Positions 57,437 through 64,000 of a DNA stretch of 64,000 bases are shown here, piece by piece. Numbering within the stretch: the first letter of the stretch is position 1; every line of letters starts with the position of its first letter. This DNA comes from Lachnospiraceae bacterium (GTDB lineage: Bacteria; Bacillota; Clostridia; Lachnospirales; Lachnospiraceae). The stretch is from positions 620,001 through 684,000 of the forward strand of contig CABJAM010000002.1 of assembly GCA_902363555.1 (NCBI GenBank). The letters run 5' to 3'. Both the position numbers and the translations under genes were made by a program. Under the pieces are notes generated by a model that made no database searches, had not been told where the DNA came from, and was given only the letters and a program-made list of their open reading frames with translations.

Positions 57437-59104
57437 CTAATTCTTAGCTACCCATGCATCCAACTGTTCCTGATATGCGCTCACCAGCTCGTCCACGCCA
57501 GCGGCAGTTAAATCATCCAGGAATTTCTGATAATAAGTATCGAAATCTTCACTGGCGGAGCCGGAAAGAATGGTCGATTTATACTTTTCAAAAACATTGG
57601 AGCAGGCAGTCAGTGTGGCCTCCAGACCAGTGTTGTCCACATTAAAGCCCAGATACGGTGAAACCTCGGCAGCCTCATTGGCAGCCTTCTGGATTTCGCG
57701 GATCTCCGGGTCATTGCCGACCCATGGCGTTACATTCAGACGATTGCCATATAAGAAATCGGCAATGTGATACGGTACGTTTTCAGCAGTAACACCTTCA
57801 GGATACTCTGCCATACCATCGGCATTAATTACATAATCTCTTCCTTCAATACCCCAAGACAGCAGGTCGCCAAGACCGCTTTCCTTTGTGTAAAGCAGAT
57901 TCAGGAACTGAATGGCAGCTTCCGGCTCCAGTGCCGTTACAGGCACGCAGAAACCAAACTTTGTCAGATTTCCGGTGGTGATCATGGAAGCATTTTCATC
58001 CACAGGATTTAAGACGATCATATCATACCCGGCAGCAGCTACAGAAGTCTGCTCGCCGCCCACCTCTGTCGTCGTGATCAGGCCGCAGCCCACACCATTT
58101 TTTAACAGCGTCGTGCCAAAATCCTGAGATAAGGCTGCATCCTTATACACAAGACCTTTCTGATACCAGTCGTAGGTCCGTCTTAAAACCTGACGGACAT
58201 CTTCATCAAAGTACATGCACTCAACCTTACCGGTTTTTTTATTGGCCATAAATATATTGGAGGAATCCCCTAAGTTATCATAAACATAGCCATCAGAGAA
58301 TTTTTCCCCCGCACTTAATGCAGGATTCGCCACCAAAACGCTGCCATTGATATCTGCATTGACAATCCCCTGACCGGATTGTTCGGAAATAGCCGTTAAT
58401 GCTTCTTCGATTTCCGTCCATGTGGTAGCATTTTCAATTTTTTCGGTCACACCGGCCGCATCCGCCAGATCCCTGCGGATCATAAGTAATTCCTTAAAGG
58501 TGAGCGGGCCATAATTGCCCACGCCATAGATCCGGCCTTCCTTTGATGTGGCTTTCAGCAGATCATCCCCCAATGTGGCTTTGATTTCAGGGCCATACTC
58601 ATTCAGGACATCCGTAATATCCATGAGCTGATTCTGAGCCATGAGCGTATTGTAGGTTGTGCTTGTATTCGGCGTGAACATCATTAAATCCACCTTTTCA
58701 TTGCCAGTGATCATCATAGGCACCTGAGTGGCGTACTTGGCCGAATCGATCCACATCAGATCCACGGACATATTAAGCTCACGCTGTGTGATCTCATTGA
58801 CTGCCTGCTCAACAGCTTCCGAAGCGGACTCGTCCACGGTTCCCAGAGTTCTTAAAATCACCGTCAGCTCCGTCATTTCCCCTGAAGGTGCTGCGGCGTC
58901 AGAGCCCTTTTCATCACTTCCCGTAGCTTCAACCCCTGTTGTCTCGTTCCCTGCGCCTTCTGTGGCTTTACCACTTTGCGCCGTCTTATCTGCGGCCTGA
59001 GTTGTCTTTACGGCCTCACCTTCCGGATTTCCACCGCACCCGGATAAAACACCGGCCAGCATTACGCCTGCCAATACCATAGAAAATAATTTTTTTAACT
59101 TCAT
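57437..59104 (-). CDS. Extracellular solute-binding lipoprotein, family 1 (cluster B)
   Basis: A 555-residue lipoprotein: signal peptide and lipobox (GVLSGCGGN), a longer Thr/Gly/Ala-rich linker than its paralogue (to about residue 70), then the same binding fold (MTELTVILRTLGTVDESASEAVEQAV; LEPEAAIQFLNLLYTKES). About 80 percent similar to 49177-50808 over the folded part. GGAGG lies 8 bases before the ATG. It delivers the ligand to the LplB/LplC-type permeases of cluster B; with the deglycosidase pair in between, a C-glycoside is a plausible ligand. Confidence 0.92.
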   Translation of the reverse strand: MKLKKLFSMVLAGVMLAGVLSGCGGNPEGEAVKTTQAADKTAQSGKATEGAGNETTGVEATGSDEKGSDAAAPSGEMTELTVILRTLGTVDESASEAVEQAVNEITQRELNMSVDLMWIDSAKYATQVPMMITGNEKVDLMMFTPNTSTTYNTLMAQNQLMDITDVLNEYGPEIKATLGDDLLKATSKEGRIYGVGNYGPLTFKELLMIRRDLADAAGVTEKIENATTWTEIEEALTAISEQSGQGIVNADINGSVLVANPALSAGEKFSDGYVYDNLGDSSNIFMANKKTGKVECMYFDEDVRQVLRRTYDWYQKGLVYKDAALSQDFGTTLLKNGVGCGLITTTEVGGEQTSVAAAGYDMIVLNPVDENASMITTGNLTKFGFCVPVTALEPEAAIQFLNLLYTKESGLGDLLSWGIEGRDYVINADGMAEYPEGVTAENVPYHIADFLYGNRLNVTPWVGNDPEIREIQKAANEAAEVSPYLGFNVDNTGLEATLTACSNVFEKYKSTILSGSASEDFDTYYQKFLDDLTAAGVDELVSAYQEQLDAWVAKN

Positions 59105-59135
59105 AAATACAACCTCCTCCATATAATTTTATATG

Positions 59136-60128
59136 CTAAAGCTTGAATAAACGCTCTGCATTCTTATAACAAATAGCTTCCAGTTCCTCTTTATTCAGCC
59201 GGCATTGCTCCAATTGGTCCACGGCCATTTCTGTGGGGAAATGCGGATAATCCGATCCGAATAAAATTTTATCCAGCCCCAGAGCTTCAATGGCACAGGC
59301 CATTGTCTCCGGGCGGAAGCCGCCGCTGGTGGCAATATACAGGTTCCGTCTCAGATAAAAGGAGGGCGGGTTGGTAATCTTACCCTGCTCCCACAGCCTG
59401 CGGCACTCATAACCTTCATCCAGACGTTTAAGGCAATACGGGATCGTCTCACCCATGTGGCCGATGACTACCTTTAAATTGGGAAAACGTTCAAATACCC
59501 CGTTAAAAACCATTCTCAATACGAGCGTTCCCGTCACAAATCCCCAATGCCATGTATTTCCCAGCAGCTCATCACAGCCGCCAAAAGCCTTGATCTGGTC
59601 CGGCTCCGGGCTTCTCGGATGGATATAAAGGGGCACATCCAGCGCCTCCAGCTTTTTCCAGAGAATGTCATAGCACGGGTCATCATAATACGGATAATCG
59701 CCAAGTCCGGTCTGTCCATGGACAAAACCACCCACAAAATGCTTCTCATTGATACACCGCTCCAGCTCCTGTGCAGCCTGAACGGGGCTTTGCATCGGCA
59801 ATAGCGCCAGGCCTTTAAACCGATCCGGCGCCTGAGCCACAAAGTCTTCCGTCATATCATTGACCTTTTCTGCCGCCTGGACAGCCCGGTCCTCATCATG
59901 GAAATACTGGACAGCCTGGGTATTGGGTGAAATGATCTGCACCGCAATATCCAATTGATCCATCACAGGGATACGGTGTTCTGTCACCGGCGCATCAAAT
60001 AAATCCTTTAAAAACTTTGCTCTTTGTGCATCGGCGGTAACCGGAAACGGATTTCCCTCCATTGCCTCCGCATCAAGCTGCCTGAACAGCTCATTTTCAT
60101 AGTGTTCCTCTACGGCAATCTTTTTCAT
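59136..60128 (-). CDS. Amidohydrolase-2 family protein, gamma-resorcylate decarboxylase-like (cluster B)
   Basis: A 330-residue paralogue of the cluster A enzyme with the same metal motifs: AVEEHYE, GGFVHGQTGLGDY, LYIHPRSPEPDQ, VVIGHMGETIPY and FGSDYPHFPTE (Ser replaces Thr next to the metal Asp). The start at 60128 has AGGAAG 5 bases upstream; 60146 was not chosen. It is the first gene of cluster B and divergent from the RpiR regulator. Decarboxylation or cleavage of a hydroxylated aromatic acid is the likely activity. Confidence 0.88.
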   Translation of the reverse strand: MKKIAVEEHYENELFRQLDAEAMEGNPFPVTADAQRAKFLKDLFDAPVTEHRIPVMDQLDIAVQIISPNTQAVQYFHDEDRAVQAAEKVNDMTEDFVAQAPDRFKGLALLPMQSPVQAAQELERCINEKHFVGGFVHGQTGLGDYPYYDDPCYDILWKKLEALDVPLYIHPRSPEPDQIKAFGGCDELLGNTWHWGFVTGTLVLRMVFNGVFERFPNLKVVIGHMGETIPYCLKRLDEGYECRRLWEQGKITNPPSFYLRRNLYIATSGGFRPETMACAIEALGLDKILFGSDYPHFPTEMAVDQLEQCRLNKEELEAICYKNAERLFKL

Positions 60129-60249
60129 ACTTCTTCCTTTCTCCATTCGTCATATTGTTCATTTATTTTCTTTAATACTAATATGTTTTGTCTACTATTT
60201 CCAGATAACAACCCGGATACAGTTCATCATTTCATGTTTGAACTTATCA

Positions 60250-60301
60250 ACATTTGACAACTTTTTTCTTAATTGCTATAATATATGAATACATTTGACA
60301 A
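60250..60301 (+). promoter_or_regulatory. Consensus promoter of the RpiR gene bracketed by direct repeats
   Basis: TTGACA (60254-60259), 17-base spacer, TATAAT (60277-60282): exact consensus. ACATTTGACAA occurs at 60250-60260, covering -35, and again at 60291-60301, just after the predicted start. Both could be RpiR sites controlling itself and the divergent cluster B. Confidence 0.75.
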
Positions 60302-60353
60302 TGCGTCTTACATACGGCTGTGTTCACTATGCAGACCGCTTTGGAGGTTAAAA

Positions 60354-61151
60354 ATGACAATCATCCATGATTTAATTGCACTTTATAACTCAATGTCTGC
60401 GGACAGAATCTACCATAGCGTTATTGCCATCCTTTTACAAAACCTGTTACTCATACCGGAGCTGTCTCTGGAGGAGACTGCGGAGCTATGCAATACGTCG
60501 ATCATTACGATCAACCGGCTGCTCAAGCTGATCAATTGCCCGTCCTTCCGCGCCTTTAAGCAGCAGATCGCCGATGTGGTCAACGGTTACAGCAAGTATA
60601 ACCGTGTCTTTCCATATGATCAGCTCGGATACTCCAGCGAAAAAAACGTCAAGTCTAATATTGACTACTATTTAATTTATTTTCAAAATATTGTTCAGGA
60701 TTTTTCACAGCGAATTGATCCGGTGCAGATTGAAAAAGCCGCAGACATTCTCCATCAGGCCGCAGATATCCACGTATATGGCCAGTATTCCGCAAGCCAT
60801 GCCAAGCAGCAGCTTCAGGTGGATCTGATGTTTGCCGGCAAACAGGTCATATGCTACTGCAATACACCGGAGGAAGAAAAGGACGCAAAAAACCTGGGCT
60901 CCGGCTCCGCCATTATTGCCCAGGTTATTGCGTCTTATAAAAATTACTCGGCCCATTTGCCGATTATAAAAAAGATTCTTTCAAAAGGGGTTCCGTCCAT
61001 CATAATCACTTCAACGACCACACCGAATAATTTCAGGGAGGCCGACTGCATTTTGACGTTTAAGGGAACGGACACCGCCATGGATAATTACTTTGTAGAC
61101 ATGATATTTAATTTACTTTGTATGACTTACAGGACGAAATATATTGATTAA
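60354..61151 (+). CDS. MurR/RpiR-family transcriptional regulator
   Basis: A 265-residue regulator: N-terminal HTH_6 (about 1-75; LSLEETAELCNTSIITINRLLKLINCPSF) and a SIS sugar-phosphate-binding domain (about 110-240; DIHVYGQYSASHAKQQLQVDL; GVPSIIITSTTTPNNFREADCIL). The start at 60354 has GGAGG 6 bases upstream; the in-frame upstream ATG at 60285 lies at the promoter start point and is rejected. It is divergent from cluster B and most likely regulates it in response to a sugar phosphate. Confidence 0.93.
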   Translation: MTIIHDLIALYNSMSADRIYHSVIAILLQNLLLIPELSLEETAELCNTSIITINRLLKLINCPSFRAFKQQIADVVNGYSKYNRVFPYDQLGYSSEKNVKSNIDYYLIYFQNIVQDFSQRIDPVQIEKAADILHQAADIHVYGQYSASHAKQQLQVDLMFAGKQVICYCNTPEEEKDAKNLGSGSAIIAQVIASYKNYSAHLPIIKKILSKGVPSIIITSTTTPNNFREADCILTFKGTDTAMDNYFVDMIFNLLCMTYRTKYID

Positions 61152-61193
61152 GTAACCGGGAAAGCTTCCACAAAAGAAGCCCCGCCCGAACCA

Positions 61194-62576
61194 TTATGCT
61201 AATCCGGGAAATGCCATAAATAACAGGGCGGCCACCACCGCAGCGATCAGAGGATATATGCAGGAGCACAAAAACATCGGCATATATCCTTCTTTATGGC
61301 TTATTTTTGTCATGGACAAAATAATGACGATCATCCCATTAAATGGAAGTGTTTCAAAAGATACGGACGCAATGGTTGATACGCGGTGGATCATCTCCGC
61401 TGAAATCATACCGGCACTTGCTGCTGTTCCTCCGGCCAGAAGTGCAGATGCAAGAATCGGAATGATAATGGACATGCCGGCTGGCGGAGAGCTTGTGATC
61501 GTTACCAAAATGACTACGGCTAAAACGACGATCAGCATCGGGTGGATCGGAAGATTGACAATATTTCCCGCCATTGTCTGGAATGCAGTGGTCGCTGCCA
61601 CAACTGCTGCAAAACCTGAGATTACGGAAATATTAAATAAAGCGCCCGCTGATGTCATCGCTCCATCATTGATTGTTGCCAATATATGGCCTTTTTTTGG
61701 TGTGCCTTCTGCAAGGCCGTCGTATTTAATACAATTTCCCATTAAGATCAGCGCCAGCAAAATACCTACGGTAAGCGCAATGGAAATGTCAAGGCTGCAT
61801 ATACCAAAGAGGATAAAAACGACAACGATCGGTATTAAAGCGATATAAAATTTAGGTCTTTTACTGTTATTAAATTCCGGTACCGGAGGCATATCCCCGT
61901 ACTCAAAATGAGCGCCCTTGCGCATGTCCTTAATGCACAGGTGGGATATGGTAAACCAGGAACCCACAGCGATGATCGCTGCTGCAATGATACCAGGGAT
62001 CAGCCCCGAGGTGGAGGAGGTTCCGAGAATGGACATGGGAACAATATTTTGTGTGACAGGCGCCCCCGGGCAGACAGCCGCGGCCGTGGAGCACATCAGT
62101 ATGCCAGGAATATATTTGCGTGGCATGTCCAGCTTTTTCCACATCCGTACAACAATGGGAAATGTCGTATACAGAACGATAAAAGCATCAATCCCGCCTA
62201 AGCAGAGCAGAAAAGATACGACAACGATAACTGCGACAGCGACACGCACTTTGTTTTCTCCCTTAGTGCGGTCCACAAACGCTTTAATAAAACCATCGGC
62301 CAGCGCCTCCGCTGCACCGGTCTGTGTGTAAACCTTTCCGAGAATTGTTCCCAGCATAATGATTGGCAATAACATTCCAAGAACGCTTGTTAAGCCGGAA
62401 ACATATGTACCCGCAAACGCTTCTACGGGATTCAAATGATTAAATAACGCCACAATAACGCAGGCGATGGGCGCTAAAATAATCGTACTTACATTTTTAA
62501 AAGTAAAGAATAATATAATACAGAATCCGATAATAATTCCGATAAGTCCTAATGCCATAAATCTTCTCACTTTCAT
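61194..62576 (-). CDS. GntP-family permease (COG2610)
   Basis: About 460 residues with twelve or more membrane segments. GntP-type sequences include MLLPIIMLGTILGKVYTQTGAAEALADGF, CLGGIDAFIVLYTTFPIVV and TSSPPAGMSIIIPILASALL. Such secondary transporters carry gluconate, hydroxyacids or citrate-like acids with protons. It follows the PhlG-like gene on the same strand and may export or import an acid product of that pathway. The start is uncertain: 62576 is used; 62591 and 62558 are alternatives. An inverted repeat (62582-62591 with 62674-62683) would bury its ribosome site. Confidence 0.88.
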   Translation of the reverse strand: MKVRRFMALGLIGIIIGFCIILFFTFKNVSTIILAPIACVIVALFNHLNPVEAFAGTYVSGLTSVLGMLLPIIMLGTILGKVYTQTGAAEALADGFIKAFVDRTKGENKVRVAVAVIVVVSFLLCLGGIDAFIVLYTTFPIVVRMWKKLDMPRKYIPGILMCSTAAAVCPGAPVTQNIVPMSILGTSSTSGLIPGIIAAAIIAVGSWFTISHLCIKDMRKGAHFEYGDMPPVPEFNNSKRPKFYIALIPIVVVFILFGICSLDISIALTVGILLALILMGNCIKYDGLAEGTPKKGHILATINDGAMTSAGALFNISVISGFAAVVAATTAFQTMAGNIVNLPIHPMLIVVLAVVILVTITSSPPAGMSIIIPILASALLAGGTAASAGMISAEMIHRVSTIASVSFETLPFNGMIVIILSMTKISHKEGYMPMFLCSCIYPLIAAVVAALLFMAFPGLA

Positions 62577-62609
62577 ATAATTGCCTGCCATGCCTGAGTG
62601 TATTTAACG

Positions 62610-62638
62610 GTAACAGTTCAGAGAGGCCGAACTGTTAC
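62610..62638. repeat. 29-base palindromic dispersed element
   Basis: Perfect arms GTAACAGTTC and GAACTGTTAC around AGAGAGGCC, in opposite orientation to most copies. It lies between the PhlG-like and GntP genes. Confidence 0.85.
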
Positions 62639-62699
62639 GCTTAACGCTCAGCTTTTCAAACACACACAGACCTATGGCAGGCAGCTTTATTTTTTATTC

Positions 62700-63539
62700 T
62701 TATTTATTTTTATACTCAGGTCTTTCTAAAACCGGAAGGGTGTTATCCTCGATATATTTCCATTTATAGTCGCCGATTTTTTCAACAGAAAGATCATAGT
62801 ATACATTCTGTGTCGGGTCTGGATGATCCTTCCATACATTGTAAAGACCCGGAAGAAATTTAGGCCACCAGCAGAGCTCATACTCGCCATGCTCAAAGTT
62901 ATTTTTTGTGCCCTTCTGATGCGGGTACTCATCCGGACGGATAACCTTGCGGCTCAGCTCCAGAGTTTCTGTTGCACATACCATACGGTGGATACATCCG
63001 CCTTCGACATCCTCCCACATATGAGCCAGAAGCATCCATGTATGATCATTTTCATCCTTTGTTCCCTCAATGATCACATGTTTACAGCAATGATCGAATG
63101 GAAAAACATCCATATCATAGCGGTTATAAAGCAGCATGCCAAAACCATCGCCGGCAGCTACACTTAAATCAAGAATCTGATCCTCGTCCATGTTTTCCAG
63201 ACTTGTATGCTTTGAATTTGTAAAACCATACTCCCATGGCTCCTGCATCCACTGAAAACGTTTGTGAGAACCCGGAGCCCACAGGTAATAGCCTTTTTCC
63301 ATGTTACACCAGAACCAGTCGATCATTTCTGAGGTTACGCCAGGCAGGAAGTGATCGCCCTCAATACAAATGGCCCAGCCTTTTTCTTTATACTCCGGGT
63401 TCAGATCAATGTCCGGCAGATCTGTTATACCGACCTCCTCGGGACGTTTCAGAGGCTCCCACTTTGGATAGGGCACCTTAAACTGACCAAACGGACGGCT
63501 GGACTGACCACCAGTTGCTACATACTTATCAAATTGCAT
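62700..63539 (-). CDS. PhlG/phloretin hydrolase-like C-C bond hydrolase (DAPG hydrolase family)
   Basis: A 279-residue cytoplasmic protein that I assign to the PhlG family from ICIEGDHFLPGVTSEMIDWFW, GYYLWAPGSHKRFQW, DGFGMLLYNRYD and LLAHMWEDVEGG. These fit the fold that hydrolyses C-C bonds in 2,4-diacetylphloroglucinol and, in the gut bacterium Eubacterium ramulus, phloretin. His in WAPGSHK, His/Glu in HVIIEG and His in LAHMWED are candidate zinc ligands. It is the first gene behind a sigma-54 promoter, controlled by a divergent PAS-domain activator. With aromatic decarboxylase-like enzymes nearby, a flavonoid or acylphenol substrate is likely; exact substrate unknown. Confidence 0.82.
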   Translation of the reverse strand: MQFDKYVATGGQSSRPFGQFKVPYPKWEPLKRPEEVGITDLPDIDLNPEYKEKGWAICIEGDHFLPGVTSEMIDWFWCNMEKGYYLWAPGSHKRFQWMQEPWEYGFTNSKHTSLENMDEDQILDLSVAAGDGFGMLLYNRYDMDVFPFDHCCKHVIIEGTKDENDHTWMLLAHMWEDVEGGCIHRMVCATETLELSRKVIRPDEYPHQKGTKNNFEHGEYELCWWPKFLPGLYNVWKDHPDPTQNVYYDLSVEKIGDYKWKYIEDNTLPVLERPEYKNK

Positions 63540-63587
63540 AATTTAATTCCTCCTATATGTATTTATTTTTTTGATACCATATTATTA

Positions 63588-63604
63588 CGCAATTATGATG
63601 CCAA
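63588..63604 (-). promoter_or_regulatory. Sigma-54 promoter of the PhlG-like gene
   Basis: Minus strand TTGGCATCATAATTGCG: -24 TTGGCAT, 5-base spacer, -12 TTGCG, close to consensus TTGGCAC-N5-TTGCA/T. It lies about 50 bases upstream of the start codon. Confidence 0.8.
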
Positions 63605-63691
63605 CTTTTTCAAAGGTTTTTCCCCATAAAAGTGCTTTTTTTCATGTGGATTGCCCGTATTTTAAAATTATACAATGCCTGATTTTGTTGT

Positions 63692-63808
63692 TGGTGCAAT
63701 AATACACCATCGACTTTTGACTGTTTTTTCAACATTTTTGTTCTTTGGTGCATTTTGGAACCAATTACATTTACAATCACGGATTTTTGGTGTATAATTA
63801 CACCAAAA
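63692..63808. promoter_or_regulatory. Three dyad sites for the divergent activator
   Basis: TGGTG-N8-CACCA occurs at 63692-63709 and 63788-63805; the latter extends to a perfect 24-base palindrome at 63785-63808. A weaker TGGTGC-N6-GAACCA copy is at 63746-63763. All are 18-base cores and lie 90-200 bases upstream of the sigma-54 promoter, as enhancer sites do. The last covers the -10 of the activator's own promoter. Confidence 0.75.
63770..63798 (+). promoter_or_regulatory. Promoter of the PAS-domain activator
   Basis: TTTACA, 17-base spacer, TATAAT; the -10 box lies inside the perfect palindrome 63785-63808, suggesting autorepression. Confidence 0.7.
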
Positions 63809-63824
63809 GCAGGAGGTGGATGCT

Positions 63825-64000
63825 ATGAGTCAATTCTCACCAACACCTTATTTTGATATAAGTAAAATAGGGAACAGTCTTCAGGATGGGTTATTTATTT
63901 GTGATAAAGACGGAACGATCTTATACGTGAACAAGGCCAATGAACGTTTAACCGGCATAAAAGCCTCTGAATGTATTGGCAAAAATATTTATCAATTTTT
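63825..64000 (+). CDS. PAS-domain regulator, N-terminal fragment (probable sigma-54 activator)
   Basis: The first 58 codons are visible: MSQFSPTPYFDISKIG, then NSLQDGLFICDKDGTILYVN and KANERLTGIKASECIGKNIYQF, a clear PAS domain start. AGGAGGTGG precedes the ATG at 63825. The AAA and helix-turn-helix parts of a RocR-like sigma-54 activator would lie beyond the window; their presence is inferred from the sigma-54 promoter and enhancer-like sites between this gene and the PhlG-like gene. Truncation is by the window edge. Confidence 0.8.
   Translation, partial: MSQFSPTPYFDISKIGNSLQDGLFICDKDGTILYVNKANERLTGIKASECIGKNIYQF

Overview
The window looks like a chromosomal stretch of a gut-type Lachnospiraceae/Clostridia bacterium. 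The evidence is intermediate GC with strong AGGAGG ribosome binding sites, near-consensus sigma-70 promoters, lipoprotein solute-binding proteins, many sugar and peptide ABC systems, BceRS/OmpR-type two-component modules, an L-cysteine desulfidase and an MMPL exporter paired with a Leu-x-x-Gly heptad protein. No rRNA, prophage or CRISPR array is present. There is one tRNA (Cys, GCA).

Layout. 1-2161: ABC importer of the TrpXYZ/COG2984 type (minus strand). 2421-9614: glycan block with a GH3 enzyme, an orphan lipoprotein binding protein and a divergent AraC-GH39 fusion regulator. 9683-12669: AlbA_2/AAA_4 regulator divergent from a DUF3810 protein, separated by a phased operator array. 12683-16948: response regulator, kinase, membrane-anchored protein and VanY-type carboxypeptidase. 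17178-25448: GntR regulator divergent from a five-gene peptide ABC importer ending in L-cysteine desulfidase. 25599-30833: SRAP protein, then an ABC exporter with its two-component system; the kinase carries an in-frame MITE. 31138-38765: flavin reductase, YtcJ-like amidohydrolase, MMPL exporter with partner and TetR. 38865-41777: Fic protein, tRNA-Cys, structured tandem repeats, aspartate kinase. 42216-44339: AT-rich three-gene island of unknown function with a PD-(D/E)xK nuclease. 44509-46380: FGGY kinase and a tiny membrane protein. 46485-46816: very long inverted repeat. 46840-61151: two paralogous clusters, each with a binding protein, two LplB/LplC-type permeases and an aromatic-decarboxylase-like amidohydrolase; the second also carries a candidate C-glycoside deglycosidase pair. 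61194-64000: GntP-type transporter and PhlG/phloretin-hydrolase-like enzyme behind a sigma-54 promoter, with the divergent start of a PAS-domain activator.

How the parts may work together: the right third resembles a plant-polyphenol unit. It would import a glycoside, break a C-glycosyl bond (TIM barrel plus DUF6379 subunit), decarboxylate or cleave the aromatic part (amidohydrolases, PhlG-like hydrolase) and move acids (GntP type). This is inference from families; no substrate is visible in the DNA. A family of small palindromic elements with GTAACAGTTC ends is scattered between operons through the whole window, and several regulators show repeated binding-site-like motifs at their own promoters.
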